A DNA stretch of 64,000 bases from the NCBI GenBank assembly GCA_003214295.1, contig QCLV01000003.1:1-64000 (forward strand), given 5' to 3'. This DNA is from Prochlorococcus sp. AG-418-F08 (lineage in GTDB: Bacteria > Cyanobacteriota > Cyanobacteriia > PCC-6307 > Cyanobiaceae). The translations under genes were made by a program, and so were the position numbers. This document shows, in pieces, positions 55,764 through 63,805 of this stretch. The notes beneath the pieces are model-generated. The model was not told the origin of the DNA and did no database searches. It was given only the letters and a program-made list of their open reading frames with translations. How positions within the stretch are numbered: position 1 is the stretch's first letter; every line of letters starts with the position of its first letter.

Positions 55764-56099
55764 ATGGTTAAAGACTTTTTAAATGCATATCAAGAATTTT
55801 GGGTTAAGGCTACAGACTTCAAGGGATTTACATCGCGATCTGACTGGTGGTTTGTTCAACTAGCAAATCTAATAATTGCTTTAATAACTATCCCAATATT
55901 TTTACGGATTTATGGCTTCAACGTATATGGAGTTGTATGCATCATACCTCAAATAGCTATTGATATAAGGAGAATTAATGATTTTGGTAAGGATTGGAAA
56001 TGGATCTTTATAAATTTAATACCCGTTTTCGGATGGATTTTGTGGTTTATCTGGTTAGGATTTGGTAAGACCGGTAATGGCGAAAGGAAATTTATCTGA
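55764..56099 (+). CDS. DUF805 membrane protein
   Basis: FKGFTSRSDWWFVQLANLIIALI...RRINDFGKDWKWIFINLIPVFGWILWFIWLGFGKTGNGERKF. Confidence 0.85.
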   Translation: MVKDFLNAYQEFWVKATDFKGFTSRSDWWFVQLANLIIALITIPIFLRIYGFNVYGVVCIIPQIAIDIRRINDFGKDWKWIFINLIPVFGWILWFIWLGFGKTGNGERKFI

Positions 56100-56226
56100 A
56101 ATTCCATAAGTTCCAGTAGAAAATCTAATAAAAAAATTCAGAATTGAGTTTTTTCCCAAATTTCATCTAAAACAATAAAAATCATTTATATTTCTAGAAA
56201 ATTTTTTAAGGTGCGTTTTATATAAA

Positions 56227-56574
56227 TTAACTTTTTATTTTTTTTTGAAAATCTACAAATCTTACTTTGCTCCTTAATGCTAGTTGCTTTTCAAGAATTT
56301 TAAAAACATGTAATTCGCATTCAGTTAATTTTAGAAATTGTTCTAATGTATCTTTATCTTCTTCATCAAAGCTATCGAAAACTTCTGAAATTGAAATCTC
56401 ATTTTTAGAGATAAAATCCTCTGCAACATCTTCTGGATTTTTACCTAAGTCGAAATTCTCAAAAGCCTCATAAGAATTAAGTTCTCTAGTTAACCATTTA
56501 AACCATGGTTCACGTTTATTAAATTTTTTGTTTATAAATTTCTTCATAAAATAATTTTTTACTAATTTCATCAT
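56227..56574 (-). CDS. Small conserved hypothetical, paralog of the ORF at 45380-45646
   Basis: GKNPEDVAEDFISKNEISISEVFDSFDEEDKDTLEQFLKLTECELHVFK. Confidence 0.6.
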   Translation of the reverse strand: MMKLVKNYFMKKFINKKFNKREPWFKWLTRELNSYEAFENFDLGKNPEDVAEDFISKNEISISEVFDSFDEEDKDTLEQFLKLTECELHVFKILEKQLALRSKVRFVDFQKKIKS

Positions 56575-56760
56575 TATTGTTAATTACTTCTTTGGCAGCT
56601 GTAAAATTACTCATTTTATGAGTTGAATTAAAAATAAATACTAATTTAATTATTTTATGACATATTAAAACATCACCTTTTAAAAAGGTTCTCAGAATAG
56701 GTATTTTTCGCACTTAATTTGGTGTAAAAGATAGTTAAACTTAGTTTTTATTAAAGAACC

Positions 56761-56979
56761 TTGTCTATTCCATTTTATGACTTTCCTTCATCTCCAATTT
56801 TAATTATTGGTGCTCTGGGAATTACAGTAGCAATATTAGTATTTTTTGTTGCATATCAAAAATATTTCAATTCACCTATGAATAGAGAGCTTACTAAAAA
56901 GAAAAAAGCTTTAATTGAAGAACGAACAGAATTAAATGAAAGATTATTAAAAATAGAACAAGATTTAAAAAATTTATGA
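56761..56979 (+). CDS. Small TM plus coiled-coil protein (72 aa)
   Basis: TM then NRELTKKKKALIEERTELNERLLKIEQDLKNL; TTG start. Confidence 0.5.
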   Translation: MSIPFYDFPSSPILIIGALGITVAILVFFVAYQKYFNSPMNRELTKKKKALIEERTELNERLLKIEQDLKNL

Positions 56980-57096
56980 AATAAATAATTTTTAATTTTA
57001 AAAATTTATTAAAAGTAAAAATTTTAAAAAGTGATTGAATAATCTCGAATTCAAGATCTTAATTTTTTTTAGCAAAATTATGGTCTATAAGGGGTT

Positions 57097-57252
57097 ATGG
57101 ATAAAGAACATCTTATCGACTTGATTTCTAATAGCCTTCTCTATGAGAGTAAAGATTCCAACTCGAAAAACAATCTCAGTGAATTTAAGGATTATTTAAT
57201 GAGATTAAATCTTGAGCAACTTAGAACTATGTCTAAAGAATTTATTCTCTAG
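57097..57252 (+). CDS. Small hypothetical protein (51 aa)
   Basis: MDKEHLIDLISNSLLYESKDSNSKNNLSEFKDYLMRLNLEQLRTMSKEFIL. Confidence 0.4.
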   Translation: MDKEHLIDLISNSLLYESKDSNSKNNLSEFKDYLMRLNLEQLRTMSKEFIL

Positions 57253-57437
57253 TAGTTCATATAAAATAATTATTTTCTCTATTTAATAACCAATACTTTT
57301 TTTGTATTACTTTCATTAAATGAAATAACAAGATGACTCAAATAATAAATTGGTCATTTTTACTTCAATCCATCTATAAAACATTAATTTTAGTTTTTAT
57401 CCAAATCATTTCTACCATAATCCAATTAAGTAAATCC

Positions 57438-57590
57438 TTAATTAAACCTTCTTCTTAATTTTCTTTTTAAAGGAATGCTGCTATACGCATGAGTACCAAT
57501 AGATGGTGGTAAATCATTCTTTAAAGGATGCATAAAAGCATTTGCCATACTCTCTAACATTTTCGAAAGCCAATTAATTACAGAATTCAT
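57438..57590 (-). CDS. Small basic hypothetical protein (50 aa)
   Basis: MNSVINWLSKMLESMANAFMHPLKNDLPPSIGTHAYSSIPLKRKLRRRFN. Confidence 0.4.
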   Translation of the reverse strand: MNSVINWLSKMLESMANAFMHPLKNDLPPSIGTHAYSSIPLKRKLRRRFN

Positions 57591-57879
57591 TTGAAAATCT
57601 AAAAGTTTGCCTTATTATCATCCAGCAAAATCTTTCAAAAGTAAATCAGTCTTTATGCTGATTTTTTTGAAAGATTCAATTATTTAAAATAATAAGTAAA
57701 AGAAGTAATATTATTTCCTTTAATCTTTTAGAGTTAGATTATTCCAGCCATTTTAAAAGTAAACGCAGCTCCATATTTACTTAGTAAATAATACTTATTT
57801 TTTCTAATTCACTTAATAAATTAAATTATTGAACATATATTCGTGCTATATCTCTATTCCAAATAAACCTAACAATATT

Positions 57880-58038
57880 ATGAATGATTCATTTGTTTCT
57901 ACCAACGAGAATACAGAAATAGATTCTATTAATTCATATTTTGAGTGTATTACTGAATGTAGTATTGTAGATGGCCATCAAGAATGTATTACTCGTTGTT
58001 TAGAAATTCATTTAAAGGGGGGTGATCAAAATGAATAA
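57880..58038 (+). CDS. Twin CX3C microprotein (52 aa)
   Basis: MNDSFVSTNENTEIDSINSYFECITECSIVDGHQECITRCLEIHLKGGDQNE. Confidence 0.55.
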   Translation: MNDSFVSTNENTEIDSINSYFECITECSIVDGHQECITRCLEIHLKGGDQNE

Positions 58039-58198
58039 AAAAAATACCCCACAAAGGAAAACAACTTTAAAATGGAACACTAATGGAGAACTTTCGGAGA
58101 TTGATATGTTAAGAATTTTAGATAAGCTATCATCTAATGATCTTAATCAATGTCAATTAACATGCGATTCTGATAAAGTTAAAAAAAAATATATCTAA
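58031..58198 (+). CDS. Small protein overlapping the twin-CX3C ORF (55 aa)
   Basis: MNKKNTPQRKTTLKWNTNGELSEIDMLRILDKLSSNDLNQCQLTCDSDKVKKKYI; 8-nt overlap, GGGGGG purine-rich region upstream. Confidence 0.5.
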   Translation: MNKKNTPQRKTTLKWNTNGELSEIDMLRILDKLSSNDLNQCQLTCDSDKVKKKYI

Positions 58199-58482
58199 AA
58201 CTTTTAAATTATTAATTAAGCAAATAAATTTGAACCTTTTATACAAGTAAAAATATTTCTAATGATTCCTCTTAAAATTGAAAAAAACTCTATTAAAAAG
58301 CTTTTTTAATAGTCTTAAGTCAGACTAGATTACAAAAAAAAATTTTTTTTATATTTTGATCCATGCTTCTAATAAAAAGCATCTAAAGTAATTTTCATAA
58401 GATATTTATCTTTAATTTAGCTAGATTTTTATCAATATTTAAAATATTTTCAGAAAATCTTAGAGTTAACTCTAAAAAATTT

Positions 58483-58617
58483 TTAGATCTTTTTCCTTTT
58501 TTTTATGAATGTTTTACTAATTTCTTTTTTTGGTAGTTGAATCTGTTTTACTAAACCTAAATCACCATGAGTTGGACAATAATAGGTCATAAGCATCCAC
58601 TTTTTTTCTTCATCCAT
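58483..58617 (-). CDS. Small basic protein (44 aa)
   Basis: MDEEKKWMLMTYYCPTHGDLGLVKQIQLPKKEISKTFIKKRKKI. Confidence 0.4.
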   Translation of the reverse strand: MDEEKKWMLMTYYCPTHGDLGLVKQIQLPKKEISKTFIKKRKKI

Positions 58618-58810
58618 AGATAACAATCCCTTAAATTAGTGTTGGTTAATTTTTTAGGACGAATTATGAAAAAATTCATGTTATTTAATCTTTTTTTCTT
58701 TTTTACTTAATACTTTATAAAATTTTCAATCTATTCTCAACCAAATAGATATAAATACGCATGACTTTTAAAAAAAATACTGCTATTTATTAATTAAATT
58801 AAAATTACTT

Positions 58811-58942
58811 ATGTCTTTAGAATCTATATTGATGGTAGTTGCTCCCATATGTATTTTTACTGCGGGAGTTATTGTTTTACCTATTTTAGTAAAACCACGG
58901 AAACAATCTGGTCTACCAAAGAGGTATATACGCGGTCTTTAA
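58811..58942 (+). CDS. Small single-TM protein (43 aa)
   Basis: MSLESILMVVAPICIFTAGVIVLPILVKPRKQSGLPKRYIRGL. Confidence 0.45.
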   Translation: MSLESILMVVAPICIFTAGVIVLPILVKPRKQSGLPKRYIRGL

Positions 58943-59188
58943 ATTAAATAAACTTAAGGAATAGCAAAGCCAAGTAGTGCAAAAAAATAGTTAGATAAAT
59001 ACAAAGCGATTGCCCTAAAAGGACAAATTCAATATGTGTGGCTCAAATTAATTAATTTGAGAATGAAATTTAACCAGATAAAATTTTATCTAATGAAAAA
59101 TTATAAATTCTTTCATAAAAAGACACTGTGATGGATGATAGAGTATATGAATTAATTTAAATTTGACCAAATACTTACTAAACAAATT

Positions 59189-60355
59189 TTGAGTAATATA
59201 AAATTTTCAGGTCTTCATGGCCAAGCGCTTGAAGTAGAGAATAGTGATATTCCAAGCATAAAAGAATTTAAGGATGTTATCCCAGATCACTATTTTAAGT
59301 GTAATACCAAAATTTCTTTGAGGTATCTTTTACAATCAGCTTTAATTCAATTTTTAGTAGTAGTGATAGGTTTGTGTATTCCATTAACTACGAAAATGAT
59401 CCCAATTTGGATCATTTACTCATTACTATCAGGGACCACTGCGATGGGATTTTGGGTCATTGCCCATGAATGTGGACATGGAGCATTTTCTAAAAACAAA
59501 ACTTTGGAAACTATTATTGGATACCTACTGCATTCATTTCTACTAGTTCCTTATTTCTCCTGGCAGCGTTCTCATGCAGTGCATCATCGCTTCACAAATA
59601 ATGTAACCAACGGAGAAACTCATGTTCCTTTAGTCATTAAAGGAAATGGGGTTACAGAAAAGGTAGGAGGAGAAAAAGAATTGCATTTTTCAAATTCCCT
59701 TGGTAAAAAAAATTACGGAATTCTGCAACTTATTTTACATCTAATATTTGGCTGGCCTGCTTATTTATTTACAGGAAGCACCGGAGGCGTTAAATATGGT
59801 AATTCAAATCATTTTTGGCCAATAAAACCATTTTCAAAGGCATTATGGCCATCAATATGGACTAAGAAAGTTTGGATATCAGATATTGGTGTGAGTTTAA
59901 CATTAATGGGTATTTTTTATTTTGTTATTAAGTGTGGTTTATTTCCAGTGATTGTTTTTTATTTTGGTCCTTTATTAGTAGTTAATTGTTGGTTAGTAGT
60001 TTATACATGGCTTCATCATACAGATTCAGATGTACCTCACCTATCAAATACTGGATTTTCATTTATGAGAGGAGCATTTCTTTCTATTGACAGGCCTTAT
60101 GGCAAAATACTTAATTTTCTTCATCATAATATAGGTTCTAGTCATGTCGTTCATCATGTCTGTCCAACCATCCCTCATTATTACGCTAAAAAAGCTACCG
60201 TCTTAATTAAAAGGAGATTTAAAAAAGCATATCTTTTTAATCCTGATCCTATCCACAAGGCTCTATGGAATGTTGCTATCAATTGCGTAGCGGTGAAATC
60301 AGAAATCAATAAAGGGTACTATGTCTGGCAATCTTCATATAATAAAAAAGCGTAA
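59189..60355 (+). CDS. Membrane fatty acid desaturase (delta-12/DesA-like)
   Basis: Histidine boxes HECGHG, HAVHHRF, HVVHH. Confidence 0.9.
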   Translation: MSNIKFSGLHGQALEVENSDIPSIKEFKDVIPDHYFKCNTKISLRYLLQSALIQFLVVVIGLCIPLTTKMIPIWIIYSLLSGTTAMGFWVIAHECGHGAFSKNKTLETIIGYLLHSFLLVPYFSWQRSHAVHHRFTNNVTNGETHVPLVIKGNGVTEKVGGEKELHFSNSLGKKNYGILQLILHLIFGWPAYLFTGSTGGVKYGNSNHFWPIKPFSKALWPSIWTKKVWISDIGVSLTLMGIFYFVIKCGLFPVIVFYFGPLLVVNCWLVVYTWLHHTDSDVPHLSNTGFSFMRGAFLSIDRPYGKILNFLHHNIGSSHVVHHVCPTIPHYYAKKATVLIKRRFKKAYLFNPDPIHKALWNVAINCVAVKSEINKGYYVWQSSYNKKA

Positions 60356-60466
60356 AATCATATATTTTTTTTATCACAGTAATTTACGCAAATCTGAAAA
60401 GAATATAAAAGAATAAACAATAATCAGATATTCATCTTAGAAATTAATTTAGAAAAAAAAATCACT

Positions 60467-60628
60467 ATGAGTGGAGACAATTTACACGGTAATCAACCTA
60501 TTAAATTTTATTCAGAGAAAATAACACTTACAAAAGTTGAATTATTAGAAAGACAGTTAAGTTTAGGAGAAAAAGTTTCAGATTTAGATGAGAAGCATAA
60601 AGAATGGAGTAGAAAACTCTCAGATTAA
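60467..60628 (+). CDS. Small hypothetical protein (53 aa)
   Basis: MSGDNLHGNQPIKFYSEKITLTKVELLERQLSLGEKVSDLDEKHKEWSRKLSD. Confidence 0.45.
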   Translation: MSGDNLHGNQPIKFYSEKITLTKVELLERQLSLGEKVSDLDEKHKEWSRKLSD

Positions 60629-60744
60629 TCAGTAAATTAAATAATGCTGAATAACTTATTAATATTTTAATAGGATTTAATTCACTAACTTTTTCTGTTA
60701 ATTATTGAGTAATTATTAGTAGCATACAAATCATATCCTCTTAA

Positions 60745-61300
60745 AAAAACCATTTTTTAGCTTCAACAATTACTTCCTCAAGATTCCCAATACACCACAA
60801 TTCATTTTTATTTTTAATATATGATCAAATAATTAATTAGGCTTGTATGCTTATTGCCGATTTTGAATAGCCCATAAAACATCAAAAATTGGCCCTTTTA
60901 GTGAAATTTTCCTGACTCTTTTAAAAGCTCAATCGTACAATTCCATTTTTCTACGTAAATCATATTTATAGAAAATATCCCTTGCAAAAAAATGTTTCAA
61001 ATTCAATGGAATTTTCCCAGGGATTTTTTTCTACATCAAGCTTAAAAGGCTGAGGCATTTTCTTATTTAATTCTTCATAATCAATTCAAGAAATAATACT
61101 TTTTCTATGCAATAAATTTGGATCACTTGTTTGCCATACTTCGTCAGTAAAGCGTTTTTGAAAGACTACACCATGCTCACCGCTGCCGCTACCAATTTCT
61201 ATATTGAACAATTTTTATTTATGACTTTTAAAAGTACATCCTCAATACTGTTTCTTTTAGTTGCAGAAAAAAAGCCTATTATCCAAAATTATATAATTTA
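60745..61300 (-). pseudogene. Decayed DUF938-type SAM-dependent methyltransferase
   Basis: Fragments in order on the minus strand, in shifting frames: DNRLFF / FSATKRNSIEDVLLKVINKNCSI / IEIGSGSGEHGVVFQKRFTDEVWQTSDPNLLHRKSIIS*IDYEELNKKMPQPFKLDVEKNPW / NMIYVEKWNCTIELLKESGKFH*KGQFLMFYGLFKIGNKHTS / NKNELWCIGNLEEVIVEAKKWFF. Confidence 0.8.
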
Positions 61301-61335
61301 TGAATTATCGTAAAATTTAAAATTTTAAGATCTTT

Positions 61336-61500
61336 TTACTTTACTTTTCTCAATTTAGGAGTCTTAATAAACATTACTTTCAAGCTGAAGAATAATATAA
61401 ATATAGTTAAGACAGGCAGTATATAAAGTATCAAATCAGAACTTACTAATGAAGGCAACCTAGCAAAAATCAAGTGCATGCAATAAGTCGAAATTGACAT
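61336..61500 (-). CDS. Small single-TM protein (54 aa)
   Basis: MSISTYCMHLIFARLPSLVSSDLILYILPVLTIFILFFSLKVMFIKTPKLRKVK. Confidence 0.35.
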   Translation of the reverse strand: MSISTYCMHLIFARLPSLVSSDLILYILPVLTIFILFFSLKVMFIKTPKLRKVK

Positions 61501-61849
61501 TTTTTTAATGTATCTAATGTATTAATAGCAATTTTTTAGCTTTAAAAACTATTTTTTAAAACAGAAATTAAAAAAGGGTTAGCCTGTATCCCTACTAGCC
61601 AACCCTTGCTTACATATTAATTTAAATTACCTCTAAATGAGGATTGACTCCAAAAAAAAGCTCATATCTCATAAATTTAGACTCACAAACATATAAATAT
61701 TAGGATCAATAAAGCATAACTATAAGGATATAATTTGATACATTATTGTACCATTTCTGCTACTATTAATGCCTTTTATGCAATTTAAACCGATTTTCTT
61801 TACAAAACTAAATATATGTGTTATATTAATTAACAATTATAAAAAACAA

Positions 61850-61957
61850 ATGACTCCTGAAGCAGAACGTTTTAATGGTTGGGCAGCTATGTTAGGTTTC
61901 GTTGCAGCTGTTGGTGCATACGTAACAACTGGCCAAATTATCCCCGGTTGGTTCTAA
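61850..61957 (+). CDS. hli: High light-inducible protein, 35 aa
   Basis: MTPEAERFNGWAAMLGFVAAVGAYVTTGQIIPGWF. Confidence 0.85.
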   Translation: MTPEAERFNGWAAMLGFVAAVGAYVTTGQIIPGWF

Positions 61958-62097
61958 TGAAAAATATTGCACCTCAAAAAGTAGAGAAAGAAAAAATTGT
62001 AGCTGAAAAGCTAAATGGTAGATTTGCCATGTTGGGTTTTATAGCACTTGTTGGCGCTTACTTAACTACAGGTCAGATCATCCCTGGTTTTATTTAA
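61957..62097 (+). CDS. hli: High light-inducible protein, 46 aa
   Basis: MKNIAPQKVEKEKIVAEKLNGRFAMLGFIALVGAYLTTGQIIPGFI; ATG overlaps the preceding stop (TAATG). Confidence 0.88.
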   Translation: MKNIAPQKVEKEKIVAEKLNGRFAMLGFIALVGAYLTTGQIIPGFI

Positions 62098-62117
62098 TCA
62101 AAGAATTATATTTTTTT

Positions 62118-62155
62118 AAAGAATCAAATTTATTAAAATTTGATTCTTTTTTTTT
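62118..62155 (+). terminator. Strong rho-independent terminator after the hli pair
   Basis: 14-bp perfect stem AAAGAATCAAATTT / AAATTTGATTCTTT followed by a T run. Confidence 0.85.
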
Positions 62156-62407
62156 GGTAACTTTCAATTAGATATTCAATTTTCCTTATTATTCTAATTT
62201 TTTGGATATGAAAAATTATATAAAATGTAAAAACCCTAAGAGGATCCTAAAAAATAAAATAAATCAGTGGAAAATTTTGTAAAAAAAGAGATTGAATAAT
62301 TTAAATTAAATAATTCTGCAGATAAGTTAATTAATCTAGACTATTACCCTTTTGGTAAGATAAATTTATTTGCTATAAAAACTAAATTAAGAAGGACATT
62401 TTTATCT

Positions 62408-62536
62408 ATGAGAGTAAAGCTTGAACCCGATACTGCATTTATAGGCAGAAAATTTGCATATATATTTCTTGGAATAATATTCAGCCTCAATGCAATTACT
62501 TTTATTTGGTTTTGTTTATTTTCAAAAATAAATTAA
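62408..62536 (+). CDS. Small single-TM protein (42 aa)
   Basis: MRVKLEPDTAFIGRKFAYIFLGIIFSLNAITFIWFCLFSKIN. Confidence 0.45.
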   Translation: MRVKLEPDTAFIGRKFAYIFLGIIFSLNAITFIWFCLFSKIN

Positions 62537-62634
62537 ATAAAGTTGTTTTAATTTATTAATTTTTTTCAAAACAAATAAGGTAAATGAGACAAAAAACTTT
62601 TGAGAAATAGGTTATTTAAGAATTTAAAAAGTTA

Positions 62635-62841
62635 TTAAAAAATTCCAGGTATAATTTGCCCTGTTGTTATGTAAGCACCTATAAGTGCAATAAAGCCAAC
62701 CATAGCCCATCTGCCATTTACTTTTTCTGCGTTTTGAGGATAACCATCATAAGATACAGATTCATCTATATATGGTCTTGTTTCGGAAGGGAACATATTC
62801 TGTCTTCCACCTGATTCTGTTGTGACTTCTGAGTTTGACAT
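62635..62841 (-). CDS. hli: High light-inducible protein, 68 aa
   Basis: AEKVNGRWAMVGFIALIGAYITTGQIIPGIF. Confidence 0.9.
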   Translation of the reverse strand: MSNSEVTTESGGRQNMFPSETRPYIDESVSYDGYPQNAEKVNGRWAMVGFIALIGAYITTGQIIPGIF

Positions 62842-63129
62842 TATTAAAAGCAAATATTTGTGAACTAATGTAACACAAATATTAATTTATGTAAATCAAT
62901 AAATGGAATAATTTGCGGAAATTACCTAAAGCATAATTTTTAGATTCTTACGAAATTTTTAAAATATAAATAAGAATTCATTAATTTTCTTAATAGCACC
63001 TTTTACTAAATCATCTAAGTGAGCATTTATACTCACGATAAGTAATTTTACTTATTAAGATAATATAAGCATTTAGGAAGTGCTTAGCTGGTTAAAGTCA
63101 GAAGAAACTGAATTTAACTAAGTCGTCAT

Positions 63130-63162
63130 GAGCTTGCCGGTGGGATACTTGCAAGCTCTTTT
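63130..63162 (+). terminator. Hairpin plus short T run, possible sRNA 3' end
   Basis: GAGCTTGC ... GCAAGCTC TTTT, no adjacent upstream CDS on the same strand. Confidence 0.5.
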
Positions 63163-63287
63163 AAATTTGAAGCAAGAAATGCAATTACCATTAAATTAAG
63201 ATTTGTTTATTAATAAAAATTTTAAAGCATTAGAAAAAGTCAAAATTTCATTTTTTTGCTAAATAGAAAAAAGATTTAATAAAAGAT

Positions 63288-63383
63288 ATGTCTTTTGATT
63301 TTATTCTCATTCCTTTTTGCATTTTCATTATTCTATTTCTTTTCAATAGAGAAAATAAAATCTACAAAAAATCTAAAAACTAA
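63288..63383 (+). CDS. Very small membrane protein (31 aa)
   Basis: MSFDFILIPFCIFIILFLFNRENKIYKKSKN. Confidence 0.35.
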   Translation: MSFDFILIPFCIFIILFLFNRENKIYKKSKN

Positions 63384-63805
63384 TTAGATTAATAATTTTG
63401 AAAAGGAATTTATAGTAAAGTTAAAATCACTTTATAATCTATTAATAAAAAATTTGTTTAAATTTGCAGTCTTCAATTATTTTAAAATTTTAAAAAACTA
63501 TGAAACTTCTTTACTTAAGATTATATTATCCCAATATAATCTTGAACTATTAATCTGACTTAATTTTCGTTGACAGTGTATGCACTTACATTTGTTTGAT
63601 TGAAATTTATTTTTCATTTATTTTCTCTTTTTTTTAAGAAACCAAATTTCCATTACTAATGCAAGTTCAAATAATTGAAATTTAATTTATTTTGAGGGGA
63701 TAATCATAAAAACATGTTATTCTCAACAAACAATTTCACATTGTTCTGGAAATCGTTGATATTTTATAATGCATCAAAAGACAGCACAAATTAAATAAAT
63801 TCCTT

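Noticed and set aside
55510-55782. 90-aa K/I/L-rich ORF
   Set aside because: Low-complexity frame overlapping a more protein-like small ORF and the DUF805 start.
58300-58480. A/T homopolymer-rich spacers as possible repeats
   Set aside because: Expected from the AT-rich composition; no repeated unit seen.
61131-61313. 60-aa plus ORF
   Set aside because: Antisense to the DUF938-like pseudogene, which accounts for the sequence conservation signal.
52000-63800. Prophage, integrative element or CRISPR in the small-ORF block
   Set aside because: No integrase, transposase, structural phage genes, attachment repeats or regularly spaced repeats were recognised; no tRNA borders the block inside the window.
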